Positions 1 to 6,518 of a DNA stretch of 24,953 nucleotides are shown here, piece after piece (positions within the stretch are counted from its first letter, which is position 1; each line of letters starts with the position of its first letter). Both the position numbers and the translations under genes were made by a program. The notes under the pieces were generated by a model. That model was not told the origin of the DNA and ran no database searches. It was given only the letters and a program-made list of their open reading frames with translations. The stretch comes from a virus: positions 1 to 24,953 of IMG/VR virus record IMGVR_UViG_3300030102_002807; one strand, 5' to 3'.

Positions 1-1
1 T

Positions 2-157
2 CTATTTGGTGAAACTGCATCTGATTTTGGAGTATTAGAATTAGAAGGTAATACCATAGAATATAGAGTAGAGGACGATAAGGTAACTTTAATAATTACA
101 GATGAAGAAGGCAACACAACAGAAATTACTGTACCTCTCGGTTCTTTTACTTTCTAG
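2..157 (+). CDS. CsgF-like curli accessory protein, C-terminal fragment (cut by window edge)
   Basis: An open frame runs in from the left edge and stops at TAG 155-157, giving 51 residues of a C-terminus. The stretch YRVEDDKVTLIITDEEGNTT lines up well with the end of CsgF as I remember it (YIVDI..[21 protein letters not shown]): alternating strand residues, an acidic turn, then a T-E-I-T-V strand. In curli systems CsgF is a small secreted protein that binds the CsgG pore and helps place the nucleator on the cell surface. The next gene is CsgG-like, which supports the call. The N-terminus, including the CsgG-binding segment and signal peptide, lies outside the window. The gene overlaps the downstream start by 56 bases. 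Alternative: an unrelated beta-rich phage protein. Confidence 0.7.
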   Translation, partial: LFGETASDFGVLELEGNTIEYRVEDDKVTLIITDEEGNTTEITVPLGSFTF

Positions 158-908
158 TTGTTCTTTAATTATACCGCCTTTAGATAACGGCATACCGCCA
201 GTTAGAAATATTGAGCCAGCTCAGATTGGTTATTTGTTAACAGATTTATCAAAATCTATAGAGCCAGAAAAAAAACCTGTAGTAGCTGTATACCCCACTT
301 CCTTTACAGATCAAACAGGACAAAGAAGAAGTAATAGTCAGTACGCTAGTTTTAGTACTGCGATAACACAATCCCCAGATGCCTATCTAATAAGAGCTTT
401 AAAACACTCAAATGTATTTGAAGTAGTAGAACGTAAAGGTTTAGATAATTTAACAAAAGAAAGACAAATTATACGTACTACCAGAGAATCTTTTGAAGAA
501 AAACAAAAAGTAAAACCTTTGTTATTTGCAGGCCTTATTATGGAAGGAGGTGTCATAGGGTATGAAAGTAATGCAAAATCTGGTGGCGCTGGAGCAAGAT
601 ACTTAGGTATTGGAGCTTCAAAAGAATATAGACAAGATACTGTAACAATTTCTTTGCGTACCGTATCAGTTAGTACAGGAAAAATACTACTAGAAGTGTT
701 AGTAACTAAATCTATATTAAGTGCTGCTATCTCTTCTGATGTGTTCAAATTTTATTCAAATAATACTGAATTAGTTGAAATTGAAAGCGGTATGGTAGAG
801 AATGAGTCTATAAATATTGCTTTACAGATGGCTATCGAGACGGCTGTTTTAAAGACAATAGAGGAAGGATATGAACAAGGCTATTGGAAAGAAAAGAACG
901 GTAGTTAG
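102..908 (+). CDS. CsgG-like curli secretion pore lipoprotein
   Basis: 268 residues. An N-terminal lipoprotein signal (KK, a hydrophobic run at about 9-17, lipobox L17-S-S-C20) targets it to the outer membrane. The body matches CsgG along its length: VAVYPTSFTDQTGQ near 61-74, FSTAITQSPDAYLIRALK at 84-101, VVERKGLDNL at 108-117, GGVIGYESNAKSGGAGARY at 149-167 (first membrane hairpin), and SVSTGKILLEVLVTKSILS at 189-207 (second). In E. coli CsgG is a nonameric peptide-diffusion channel whose constriction uses Tyr51, Asn55 and Phe56. Here the loop reads SQYASFST: Phe84 is kept, Ser stands where Asn would be, and Tyr81 lies three residues before Phe. No good ribosome binding site precedes 102, so coupling to the CsgF-like gene is likely. 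The last 38 bases overlap the next gene. The family call is firm; its job in a phage is inferred. Confidence 0.9.
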   Translation: MKKATQQKLLYLSVLLLSSCSLIIPPLDNGIPPVRNIEPAQIGYLLTDLSKSIEPEKKPVVAVYPTSFTDQTGQRRSNSQYASFSTAITQSPDAYLIRALKHSNVFEVVERKGLDNLTKERQIIRTTRESFEEKQKVKPLLFAGLIMEGGVIGYESNAKSGGAGARYLGIGASKEYRQDTVTISLRTVSVSTGKILLEVLVTKSILSAAISSDVFKFYSNNTELVEIESGMVENESINIALQMAIETAVLKTIEEGYEQGYWKEKNGS

Positions 909-1611
909 CTTATTGTTTTTACTTATATCTTTGAATGTGGTGACAGCAGACAACGAGGTATATATAGATCAATCTGGTGCTACGTCTAACTTAGATATAG
1001 AACAAGTTGGCGGAGGCGGGAACATTATTGGTGGGTCTGATGCTACAGCTGGATCATCTAACATGACACCATTAGACTTAGATGGTGCAAGCATGACGCT
1101 AGATGTGCTACAGAAGGGTTCAACCAATAAGTTTCTTGGTGATATATGGGCAGATAACTATACAGGTTACTTCTCTTTTATAGGTGACAGTAACACTTTT
1201 AATATGTCTACAGACGAAACAAACGCAACTGGTGCTGATGGATCTAACGTAAATGTCCAGGTTACGGGCAATACAAACACTATGACACTTAATCATGCTA
1301 TGACTGCACTAGCAGCAAATTTAGATTTAGATTGGATTATACAGGGTGGAGGTAACAGTATTACAGCATCTATAGATGTAGACGGCGCTACTAACTATAT
1401 GGATATTGATGGTGATGATAATACTGTAACTTATGATGGTGATGGGTATGCTGGCGGTTATTTCTACTTAGATCATACAGGTAGTGATAGAACTTTTAAT
1501 ATAGATCAGGAATCTACATCAGATAATGATTGGCTCAAGATTACCTCTTCTGGCTCTAATGGCACAGTTTGTGTTACTCAGTCAGACGCAGGAAATTCAT
1601 TCGTCTGTTGA
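871..1611 (+). CDS. Secreted curlin-repeat-like protein (CsgA/CsgB-like)
   Basis: 246 residues. A Sec signal peptide is clear: KK/R at 7-9, hydrophobic core at about 11-24, probable cleavage after VVTA26. The mature part opens with a good curlin-type repeat at 29-51 (VYIDQSG..SNLDIEQVG...N), matching the h-x-h-x-Q-x-G-x2-N spacing. Further on the same rhythm is looser, with many G-x-x-N turns and alternating small/hydrophobic strands, as expected for a beta-solenoid. It ends on cysteine, with a second Cys 12 residues earlier (234 and 246), which could form a C-terminal disulphide; this is unusual for curlins. GAGGA at 861-865 sits five bases before the ATG and decides the start. Being next to a CsgG homologue, it is the natural candidate for the exported substrate. 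Whether it polymerises cannot be told from sequence. Confidence 0.75.
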   Translation: MNKAIGKKRTVVSLLFLLISLNVVTADNEVYIDQSGATSNLDIEQVGGGGNIIGGSDATAGSSNMTPLDLDGASMTLDVLQKGSTNKFLGDIWADNYTGYFSFIGDSNTFNMSTDETNATGADGSNVNVQVTGNTNTMTLNHAMTALAANLDLDWIIQGGGNSITASIDVDGATNYMDIDGDDNTVTYDGDGYAGGYFYLDHTGSDRTFNIDQESTSDNDWLKITSSGSNGTVCVTQSDAGNSFVC

Positions 1612-2647
1612 TATAGGATCTATATCTGAGCTTAGAGGAAACGCACAAGTTTTAAGAGATAAACCCTACGGGGCTGAATTAGACTTTGGCATACTAAGTT
1701 ATGACAAAGTAGAAACTGCAAATGGCCGTATGGGTATCACTTTTATTGATGATACTCAAATAAGACTAACAGAAAACTCACAAGTATTGATTGATGAGTT
1801 CGTGTTTGATCCTAACCCAGATAAATCCAAAATGGCTCTTACCTTTGCAAAAGGTACAGCAAGATTTGTTACAGGCAAGCTTAATAAAGTTCCTAAGAAG
1901 AACATCAAGATACGCACGAATAGTGCTGTTGTTGGGATTAGAGGTACAGATTTCACAATAACTGTAGATGAACTTGGTAGATCTTTAGTTATTTTGTTAC
2001 CCAATCTTGACGGTACTTCTAGTGGTGAAATAACGGTAGAAACCGCTATGGGTATGGTAGTTTTGAATAAACCGTATCAATCTACGGTAGCAAGTGTGTA
2101 TGAACAAGCACCTACCAAGCCTGTTATCTTGGATATAACCCTAGATTTAATTGACAACATGTTAATTGTAAACCCACCAGAGCCTAGAAAAGATTTACAA
2201 GAAGATACGCAACAACAAACTACAGCAGATTATTTAGACTTCAACGACCTAGAAATTGACTACTTGTCAGAAAATTTTTTAGACAACGAAGCAGATTTAG
2301 AATTTACAGAATTAGATATAGATTACTTAGACGTAAACTTTTTAGAAGACTTGCTTAGTGTGTTGGATGCTTTAGCTTTTGCACAAGAAGAAGATCAATT
2401 AAACCAATCGGCTACGTCTGTAAATATTACAGGCACAGAAATAGGACAGGATAAAAAAACTCAAATTACAACTATAGTTCAAGGACAAGCTATATCTTTT
2501 AGAAGGATAGTAGGTAATTCTTTACGATTAGATATTGATAACTCTGGCAGTTATACTATTATTTTTGAACAATCAGGTGTTGTTAATACGGTTAAGGTAA
2601 ATGGCGGTTCTTCTAGTACAATAAAAATTAAACAAGGATCGTCTTAA
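1526..2647 (+). CDS. FecR-domain protein with curlin-like C-terminal repeat
   Basis: 373 residues. The start at 1526 gives a signal peptide (R5, hydrophobic core 6-19) encoded entirely within the last 86 bases of the curlin-like gene; ATG 1559 is a shorter alternative. Residues about 30-190 form a FecR domain: LRGNAQVLRDKPYGAEL, NGRMGITFIDDTQIRL, then SAVVGIRGTDFTITV at 133-147, the family's most typical stretch. FecR domains occur in periplasmic regulators and surface proteins. A linker at 220-295 is acidic and carries an imperfect duplication (DLEIDYLSENFL at 241-252, ELDIDYLDVNFL at 262-273). The final 35 residues (339-373) have curlin-like spacing: YTIIFEQSGVVNTVKV, then STIKIKQGSS. This could make it a nucleator or anchor for the preceding protein, which is inference. 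No membrane anchor is seen after the signal peptide. Confidence 0.8.
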   Translation: MIGSRLPLLALMAQFVLLSQTQEIHSSVDIGSISELRGNAQVLRDKPYGAELDFGILSYDKVETANGRMGITFIDDTQIRLTENSQVLIDEFVFDPNPDKSKMALTFAKGTARFVTGKLNKVPKKNIKIRTNSAVVGIRGTDFTITVDELGRSLVILLPNLDGTSSGEITVETAMGMVVLNKPYQSTVASVYEQAPTKPVILDITLDLIDNMLIVNPPEPRKDLQEDTQQQTTADYLDFNDLEIDYLSENFLDNEADLEFTELDIDYLDVNFLEDLLSVLDALAFAQEEDQLNQSATSVNITGTEIGQDKKTQITTIVQGQAISFRRIVGNSLRLDIDNSGSYTIIFEQSGVVNTVKVNGGSSSTIKIKQGSS

Positions 2648-2690
2648 ATAAGTTAAAATCTTTTAAGCCAATATTTACTTTGGAGGATAT

Positions 2691-3167
2691 ATGAAAGCAC
2701 TACTTAAAAACTTAGTTGGATCAGTAGCACCAACCTTGGGTACAGCACTAGGAGGCCCTATGGGTGGTATGGCTGCAAACATGATTGCAGATGTATTGGG
2801 TTGCAAAAACGAACCCAAAGAAATACAAAAAGCTATAGACAATGCTACACCTGAACAAATGCTTGAGCTAAAAAAGGCTGAAGCTGAGTTTGAACTTAAA
2901 ATGAAAGAACTGGAAGTGGATGTATTTAAATTAGAAGTACAAGATACACAAAACGCTAGATCAACTTTTTCTAAAGATTGGACAGCCAGAATTATAGGTA
3001 TTGCTGTTATTGGTGGATTTATGGGCTATATATTCTTAGTCACCATCCAGCCTCCAGAACAAAACTCAGAAGCTTTGATAAATCTAGTCTTAGGATATTT
3101 GGGCGGTTTAGCATCAGCTATTATTAGTTTTTACTTTGGGGCATCTAACACACCCAAGGATGATTAA
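2691..3167 (+). CDS. Holin, GTA/3TM-type family
   Basis: 158 residues. GGAGG at 2682-2686, four bases before the ATG, gives a strong start. The protein has a Gly/Ala-rich hydrophobic N-terminal segment (about 8-37), a charged helical middle rich in Lys and Glu (43-90), the conserved-looking turn DTQNARSTFSKDWTAR at 85-100, and two transmembrane helices (101-119 and 128-150), followed by a short charged tail. This layout matches the three-TM holin family first seen in gene transfer agents of Alphaproteobacteria. Holins open the inner membrane at a set time so that endolysin can reach the peptidoglycan. The lysozyme gene begins two bases after this stop codon, making a classical holin-endolysin pair. 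Confidence 0.85.
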   Translation: MKALLKNLVGSVAPTLGTALGGPMGGMAANMIADVLGCKNEPKEIQKAIDNATPEQMLELKKAEAEFELKMKELEVDVFKLEVQDTQNARSTFSKDWTARIIGIAVIGGFMGYIFLVTIQPPEQNSEALINLVLGYLGGLASAIISFYFGASNTPKDD

Positions 3168-3168
3168 T

Positions 3169-3612
3169 ATGAACATATCTGAAGAGGGTATATCTTTAAT
3201 TAAAAACTACGAAGGATGTAAGCTAGAGGCTTATCAGGACTCCGTAGGAGTTTGGACAATTGGCTACGGACATACAAAAGATGTAAAAGATGGCGATAAA
3301 ATTAACCAGGACGAAGCCGAACATTTATTGCAAGAAGAAATGCCGGAGTATGAAGGTTATATCAACGATATGGTTAAGGTGCCGTTAGATCAATGTCAGT
3401 TTGATGCATTAGTTTGTTGGGTATACAACTTAGGACCAACTAATCTAAAAGAATCTACTTTGTTACGTATTCTTAACGAGGGTGATTATGGCGGCGTACC
3501 AGAACAAATAAAACGATGGAATAAAGCTGGTGGTGTTATCTTAGGTGGATTGGTCAAACGTAGAGAAGCTGAAGCTAATTTGTTTGAAGGTAAGGAATGG
3601 AGCAAGGTTTAA
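3169..3612 (+). CDS. Phage endolysin, GH24 (T4-type) lysozyme
   Basis: 147 residues. ATG 3169 is chosen because AAGGA (3156-3160) sits eight bases upstream and the codon follows the holin stop; an in-frame TTG at 3136 would only add holin-overlapping residues. The catalytic pattern of T4-type lysozymes is intact: E15, then D24 eight residues on, then T30 five residues on, within NYEGCKLEAYQDSVGVWTIG and the GYGHT motif. The middle (QFDALVCWVYNLGP) and the end (LGGLVKRREAEANLFEG) are also typical of the family. The enzyme cuts the N-acetylmuramic acid to N-acetylglucosamine bond. No signal peptide or SAR anchor is seen, so release through the upstream holin is expected. The following gene starts directly after the stop codon. 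Confidence 0.93.
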   Translation: MNISEEGISLIKNYEGCKLEAYQDSVGVWTIGYGHTKDVKDGDKINQDEAEHLLQEEMPEYEGYINDMVKVPLDQCQFDALVCWVYNLGPTNLKESTLLRILNEGDYGGVPEQIKRWNKAGGVILGGLVKRREAEANLFEGKEWSKV

Positions 3613-5481
3613 ATGGCACTACAAAAAACAATATTCAGACCAGGTATTTATAGAGAAGGTACCGACTATGATAATGAAGGCGGTTGGTTTGATTGTAATT
3701 TGGTACGGTTTAGAAAAGGCAGGCCAGAAAAGTTTGGTGGTTGGAGTAAACTTACAAGTAATACTTATTTAGGTACGGCCAGAGCTTTACATCCTTGGGT
3801 TTCTTTAGGAGGTACAAAATACCTTGGAATAGGTACTCATCTAAAATATTATATTGAAGCTGGTGGAGTTTTTAATGATGTAACCCCCATAAGAAGTACT
3901 ACTTCTGCTGGTGATGTAACATTTTCCGCAACTAATGGAGATGCAACAATTACCGTTGCAGATACAGCCCATGGGGCAGTTCAAAATGATTTTGTTACTT
4001 TTTCTGGAGCATCTAGTTTAGGGGGTAATATAACAGCAGCCGTTTTAAATCAAGAATATCAAATAGCAACTATAGTAAATGACAATAGTTATACAATAGA
4101 AGCAAAAGACACTTCAGGAACAACGGTTACTGCAAATGCCTCTGATAGTGGCAACGGAGGATCTTCTGTTGTTGGCACCTATCAAATAAATGTGGGACTA
4201 GATGTTTATGTTGCTGGTACAGGTTGGGGTATAAATGGCTGGGGCGCAGGAACATTTGGTAGTACAAGTGCTTTAAGCCTAACGAACCAATTAAGATTAT
4301 GGACACATGATAATTTTGGAGAGGATTTAATTATAAATCCACGAGCGGGTGGTATTTATAAATGGGTAGAAAATAATGGAGTAGGCACTAGAGCAGTTGA
4401 GCTATCTGGTATTACTGGTGCCAATCAAGTTCCAACCGTAGGTCTGCAAGTTATTACTTCAGAAAAGGACAGGCACTTAATAGTCTTGGGTGCGGATCCC
4501 GTATCAGGTACTTCAAGGACAGGTACGGTTGATCCTATGTTAATAGCGTTTAGCGATCAAGAAAATGAATTGGAATTTGAACCTACTAATACAAATACAG
4601 CAGGATCTCTAAGGTTATCTTCAGGATCTTCAATAATAGGAGCTGTTAAATCAAGACAGGAAATAATGATATGGACTGATACTGCTCTTTACAGTATGCA
4701 GTTTATTGGCCCTCCATTTACCTTTGCAGTTAATTTAATTAATGAAGGTATAGGTTTAGTTGGACCCAAAGCATCCGTTACAGCACCTCAAGGCATATAT
4801 TGGATGAGCTACAATAATTTTTATGTTTACAACGGTAGTGTTCAAACTATTCCTTGTACCGTTCATAATTATGTTTTTGGTGATATTAACTTAGGACAGT
4901 CTTTTAAATTTCATGCGTTTACTATTTCAGATAAAAATGAAGTTGGATGGTTTTATTGTTCAGCTGACTCTACAGAAATAGACAGATATGTTATTTATAA
5001 CTATATAGAAAATTTATGGATTTATGGATCTCTAACAAGAACAGCTTGGTTAGATGCAGGTATTGTGAATTATCCAAGAGCTGTAAATGGAGGTTACTTA
5101 TATCAACAAGAAACTGGATTTAATGATGATGGATCCCCTATGACAAATGTGTTTATTGAAAGTTCTGATTTTGATTTAGGTGATGGTGAACAATTTACTT
5201 TTATAAGAAGGATCATTCCAGATTTTAAGTTTTTACAAAATAACAACGCAGGTAATGTAAATATAGTGGTCAAGACAAGAAACTTTCCTGGAGATTCTTT
5301 GACTACAAATTCTACAAATGCAATAACCGAAACAACTACACAAGCTTATGTAAGGGGTAGGGCAAGACAAATGGTTTTAAGGTTTGAATCTGATGATGAT
5401 GCAACCAATAATGGTAACTTGGATATTGGATGGAGATTAGGAGCTACTAGAATAGATACAAGGCCTGATGGCAAAAGATGA
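3613..5481 (+). CDS. Large phage structural protein, probable tail or head-tail junction component
   Basis: 622 residues with no signal peptide or membrane segment. The N-terminus (PGIYREGTDYDNEGGWFDCN, then LVRFRKGRPEKFGGW) has the look of a conserved structural protein of marine podovirus-like contigs, and the rest is beta-rich with many G-T-S turns and repeated aromatic W/Y strand motifs (WTDTALYSMQFIGPPF, GIYWMSYNNFYVYNG). A propeller-like fold of the P22 gp10 tail-accessory type is possible, but I see no decisive motif. An inserted threonine/glycine-rich part at about 95-195 may be a separate domain exposed on the particle. It starts immediately after the lysozyme stop and overlaps the next gene by four bases (ATGA 5478-5481). 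The position at the head of the virion block supports a structural role. Confidence 0.6.
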   Translation: MALQKTIFRPGIYREGTDYDNEGGWFDCNLVRFRKGRPEKFGGWSKLTSNTYLGTARALHPWVSLGGTKYLGIGTHLKYYIEAGGVFNDVTPIRSTTSAGDVTFSATNGDATITVADTAHGAVQNDFVTFSGASSLGGNITAAVLNQEYQIATIVNDNSYTIEAKDTSGTTVTANASDSGNGGSSVVGTYQINVGLDVYVAGTGWGINGWGAGTFGSTSALSLTNQLRLWTHDNFGEDLIINPRAGGIYKWVENNGVGTRAVELSGITGANQVPTVGLQVITSEKDRHLIVLGADPVSGTSRTGTVDPMLIAFSDQENELEFEPTNTNTAGSLRLSSGSSIIGAVKSRQEIMIWTDTALYSMQFIGPPFTFAVNLINEGIGLVGPKASVTAPQGIYWMSYNNFYVYNGSVQTIPCTVHNYVFGDINLGQSFKFHAFTISDKNEVGWFYCSADSTEIDRYVIYNYIENLWIYGSLTRTAWLDAGIVNYPRAVNGGYLYQQETGFNDDGSPMTNVFIESSDFDLGDGEQFTFIRRIIPDFKFLQNNNAGNVNIVVKTRNFPGDSLTTNSTNAITETTTQAYVRGRARQMVLRFESDDDATNNGNLDIGWRLGATRIDTRPDGKR

Positions 5482-5804
5482 GCAAAATATTACAAACTCA
5501 GCTACCTATTGCTACAGGAGATGTTAGCCCAGAAACTTTCAACAGGTTAGTAAGAATATTAGAAATTAACTTAGGTGCTGTAGATCCAGATCAAACCAGA
5601 CAAGTTAATGATGCAGACAAAACAACTCTTAATTTTTTAGCCGGATCTATTATATGGAACACCACTTTAGGTGTTTTACAGGTCTATACTGGTAACAAAT
5701 GGGTAGATATAGGCGAAAGAACAAATGACCTTGGTTTTGAAATGACTGCCTCTGTTGGTAAAGTTGATGTCAAAACAAATGGCGATATAACAATTAATGT
5801 CTGA
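5478..5804 (+). CDS. Small virion-associated protein of unknown function
   Basis: 108 residues. The N-terminal part (about 10-35) is likely helical. The middle holds GSIIWNTTLGVLQVYTGNKW (about 56-75), a pattern I associate with phage tail fibre and tail-tip proteins, where a short beta hairpin with a terminal K-W recurs. The C-terminal 25 residues are beta-rich (MTASVGKVDVKTNGDITINV). It is coupled to the larger structural gene by an ATGA overlap and runs eight bases into the oxygenase gene, so all three are probably translated together. A tail or fibre-attachment role is plausible; function is not known. Confidence 0.6.
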   Translation: MSKILQTQLPIATGDVSPETFNRLVRILEINLGAVDPDQTRQVNDADKTTLNFLAGSIIWNTTLGVLQVYTGNKWVDIGERTNDLGFEMTASVGKVDVKTNGDITINV

Positions 5805-6504
5805 AACAGCACAATTACAAGAATATCAAACTAAAAACATACTTTTAGAACATCCTGCTGATTGGTATATAGATAAAGGTACATTTGATGCGGTTAAAAA
5901 CTCTTTACCAAACATAATAGATTTTTACGAAAACAAAGGTAATTACGATCCGTCTCAGAATGAATTACACAAAGTTATAAAAGAACCGTTAAAAGACGTA
6001 TATACGGTTCCATTCTTTTCTGAAAAGTTTTGCTCCATACTTTTAGATGAAATGCGTAATCTAGAGGATTATTATGGGTTTGTTCCTAATCCAGAGGAAG
6101 ATGTATTAAGGCAAATACCTGAAATAACCTTTCAAGATAATTGTCCAAAAATATATAACTCTTTGTTCCAAACAATATATACTATAGGTAATCCGATATT
6201 TTTAAGTATTTGGAATAGGCACGTAAATGGTGGCGGAATTCAAATAGCTAATTATAATTTAAAGGATAAAAAACAGGGTGCTTGGCATCATGATGCAAGT
6301 GCCGACATTAGTATGGTTGTCCCCCTAAATACGGGTGATTATGAAGGGGGAGGAACTGAGTTTTTAAATCGTGGAGTTGTAGAACCATTACCTACAGGCC
6401 ACGCTCTAATATTTCCGAGCTTTACTCATATGCATAGGGGCCTATCAGTAAAATCAGGAAATAGGTACTTACTTGTATTTTGGTTAAAATGTATGGAAGA
6501 ATAG
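5797..6504 (+). CDS. 2-oxoglutarate/Fe(II)-dependent oxygenase (prolyl 4-hydroxylase-like)
   Basis: 235 residues. The C-terminal half carries the iron and cosubstrate residues of the P4H-type superfamily: H164-x-D166 in WHHDAS, the distal histidine H213 in HMHRG, and R223 in GNRYLLVFW for the 2-oxoglutarate carboxylate. Between them lie the usual strand motifs (MVVPLN, YEGGGTEF, GHALIFPS). These enzymes couple decarboxylation of 2-oxoglutarate to hydroxylation of a protein, sugar or base. The N-terminal 100 residues are not recognised and may bind substrate. Such genes are common in cyanophages and other marine phages, but the target is usually unknown. Its place between two virion genes suggests a virion protein or host surface molecule as substrate; this is inference. 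Confidence 0.85.
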   Translation: MSETAQLQEYQTKNILLEHPADWYIDKGTFDAVKNSLPNIIDFYENKGNYDPSQNELHKVIKEPLKDVYTVPFFSEKFCSILLDEMRNLEDYYGFVPNPEEDVLRQIPEITFQDNCPKIYNSLFQTIYTIGNPIFLSIWNRHVNGGGIQIANYNLKDKKQGAWHHDASADISMVVPLNTGDYEGGGTEFLNRGVVEPLPTGHALIFPSFTHMHRGLSVKSGNRYLLVFWLKCMEE

Positions 6505-6518
6505 GGTAGAATTTAGAA

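Noticed and set aside
383-748. Open frame on the - strand within the csgG-like gene
   Set aside because: Antisense shadow of a well-supported gene, with no ribosome binding site or recognisable protein features.
3545-3772. 75-residue + strand frame across the lysozyme end
   Set aside because: Overlaps two well-supported genes in another frame and has no family features.
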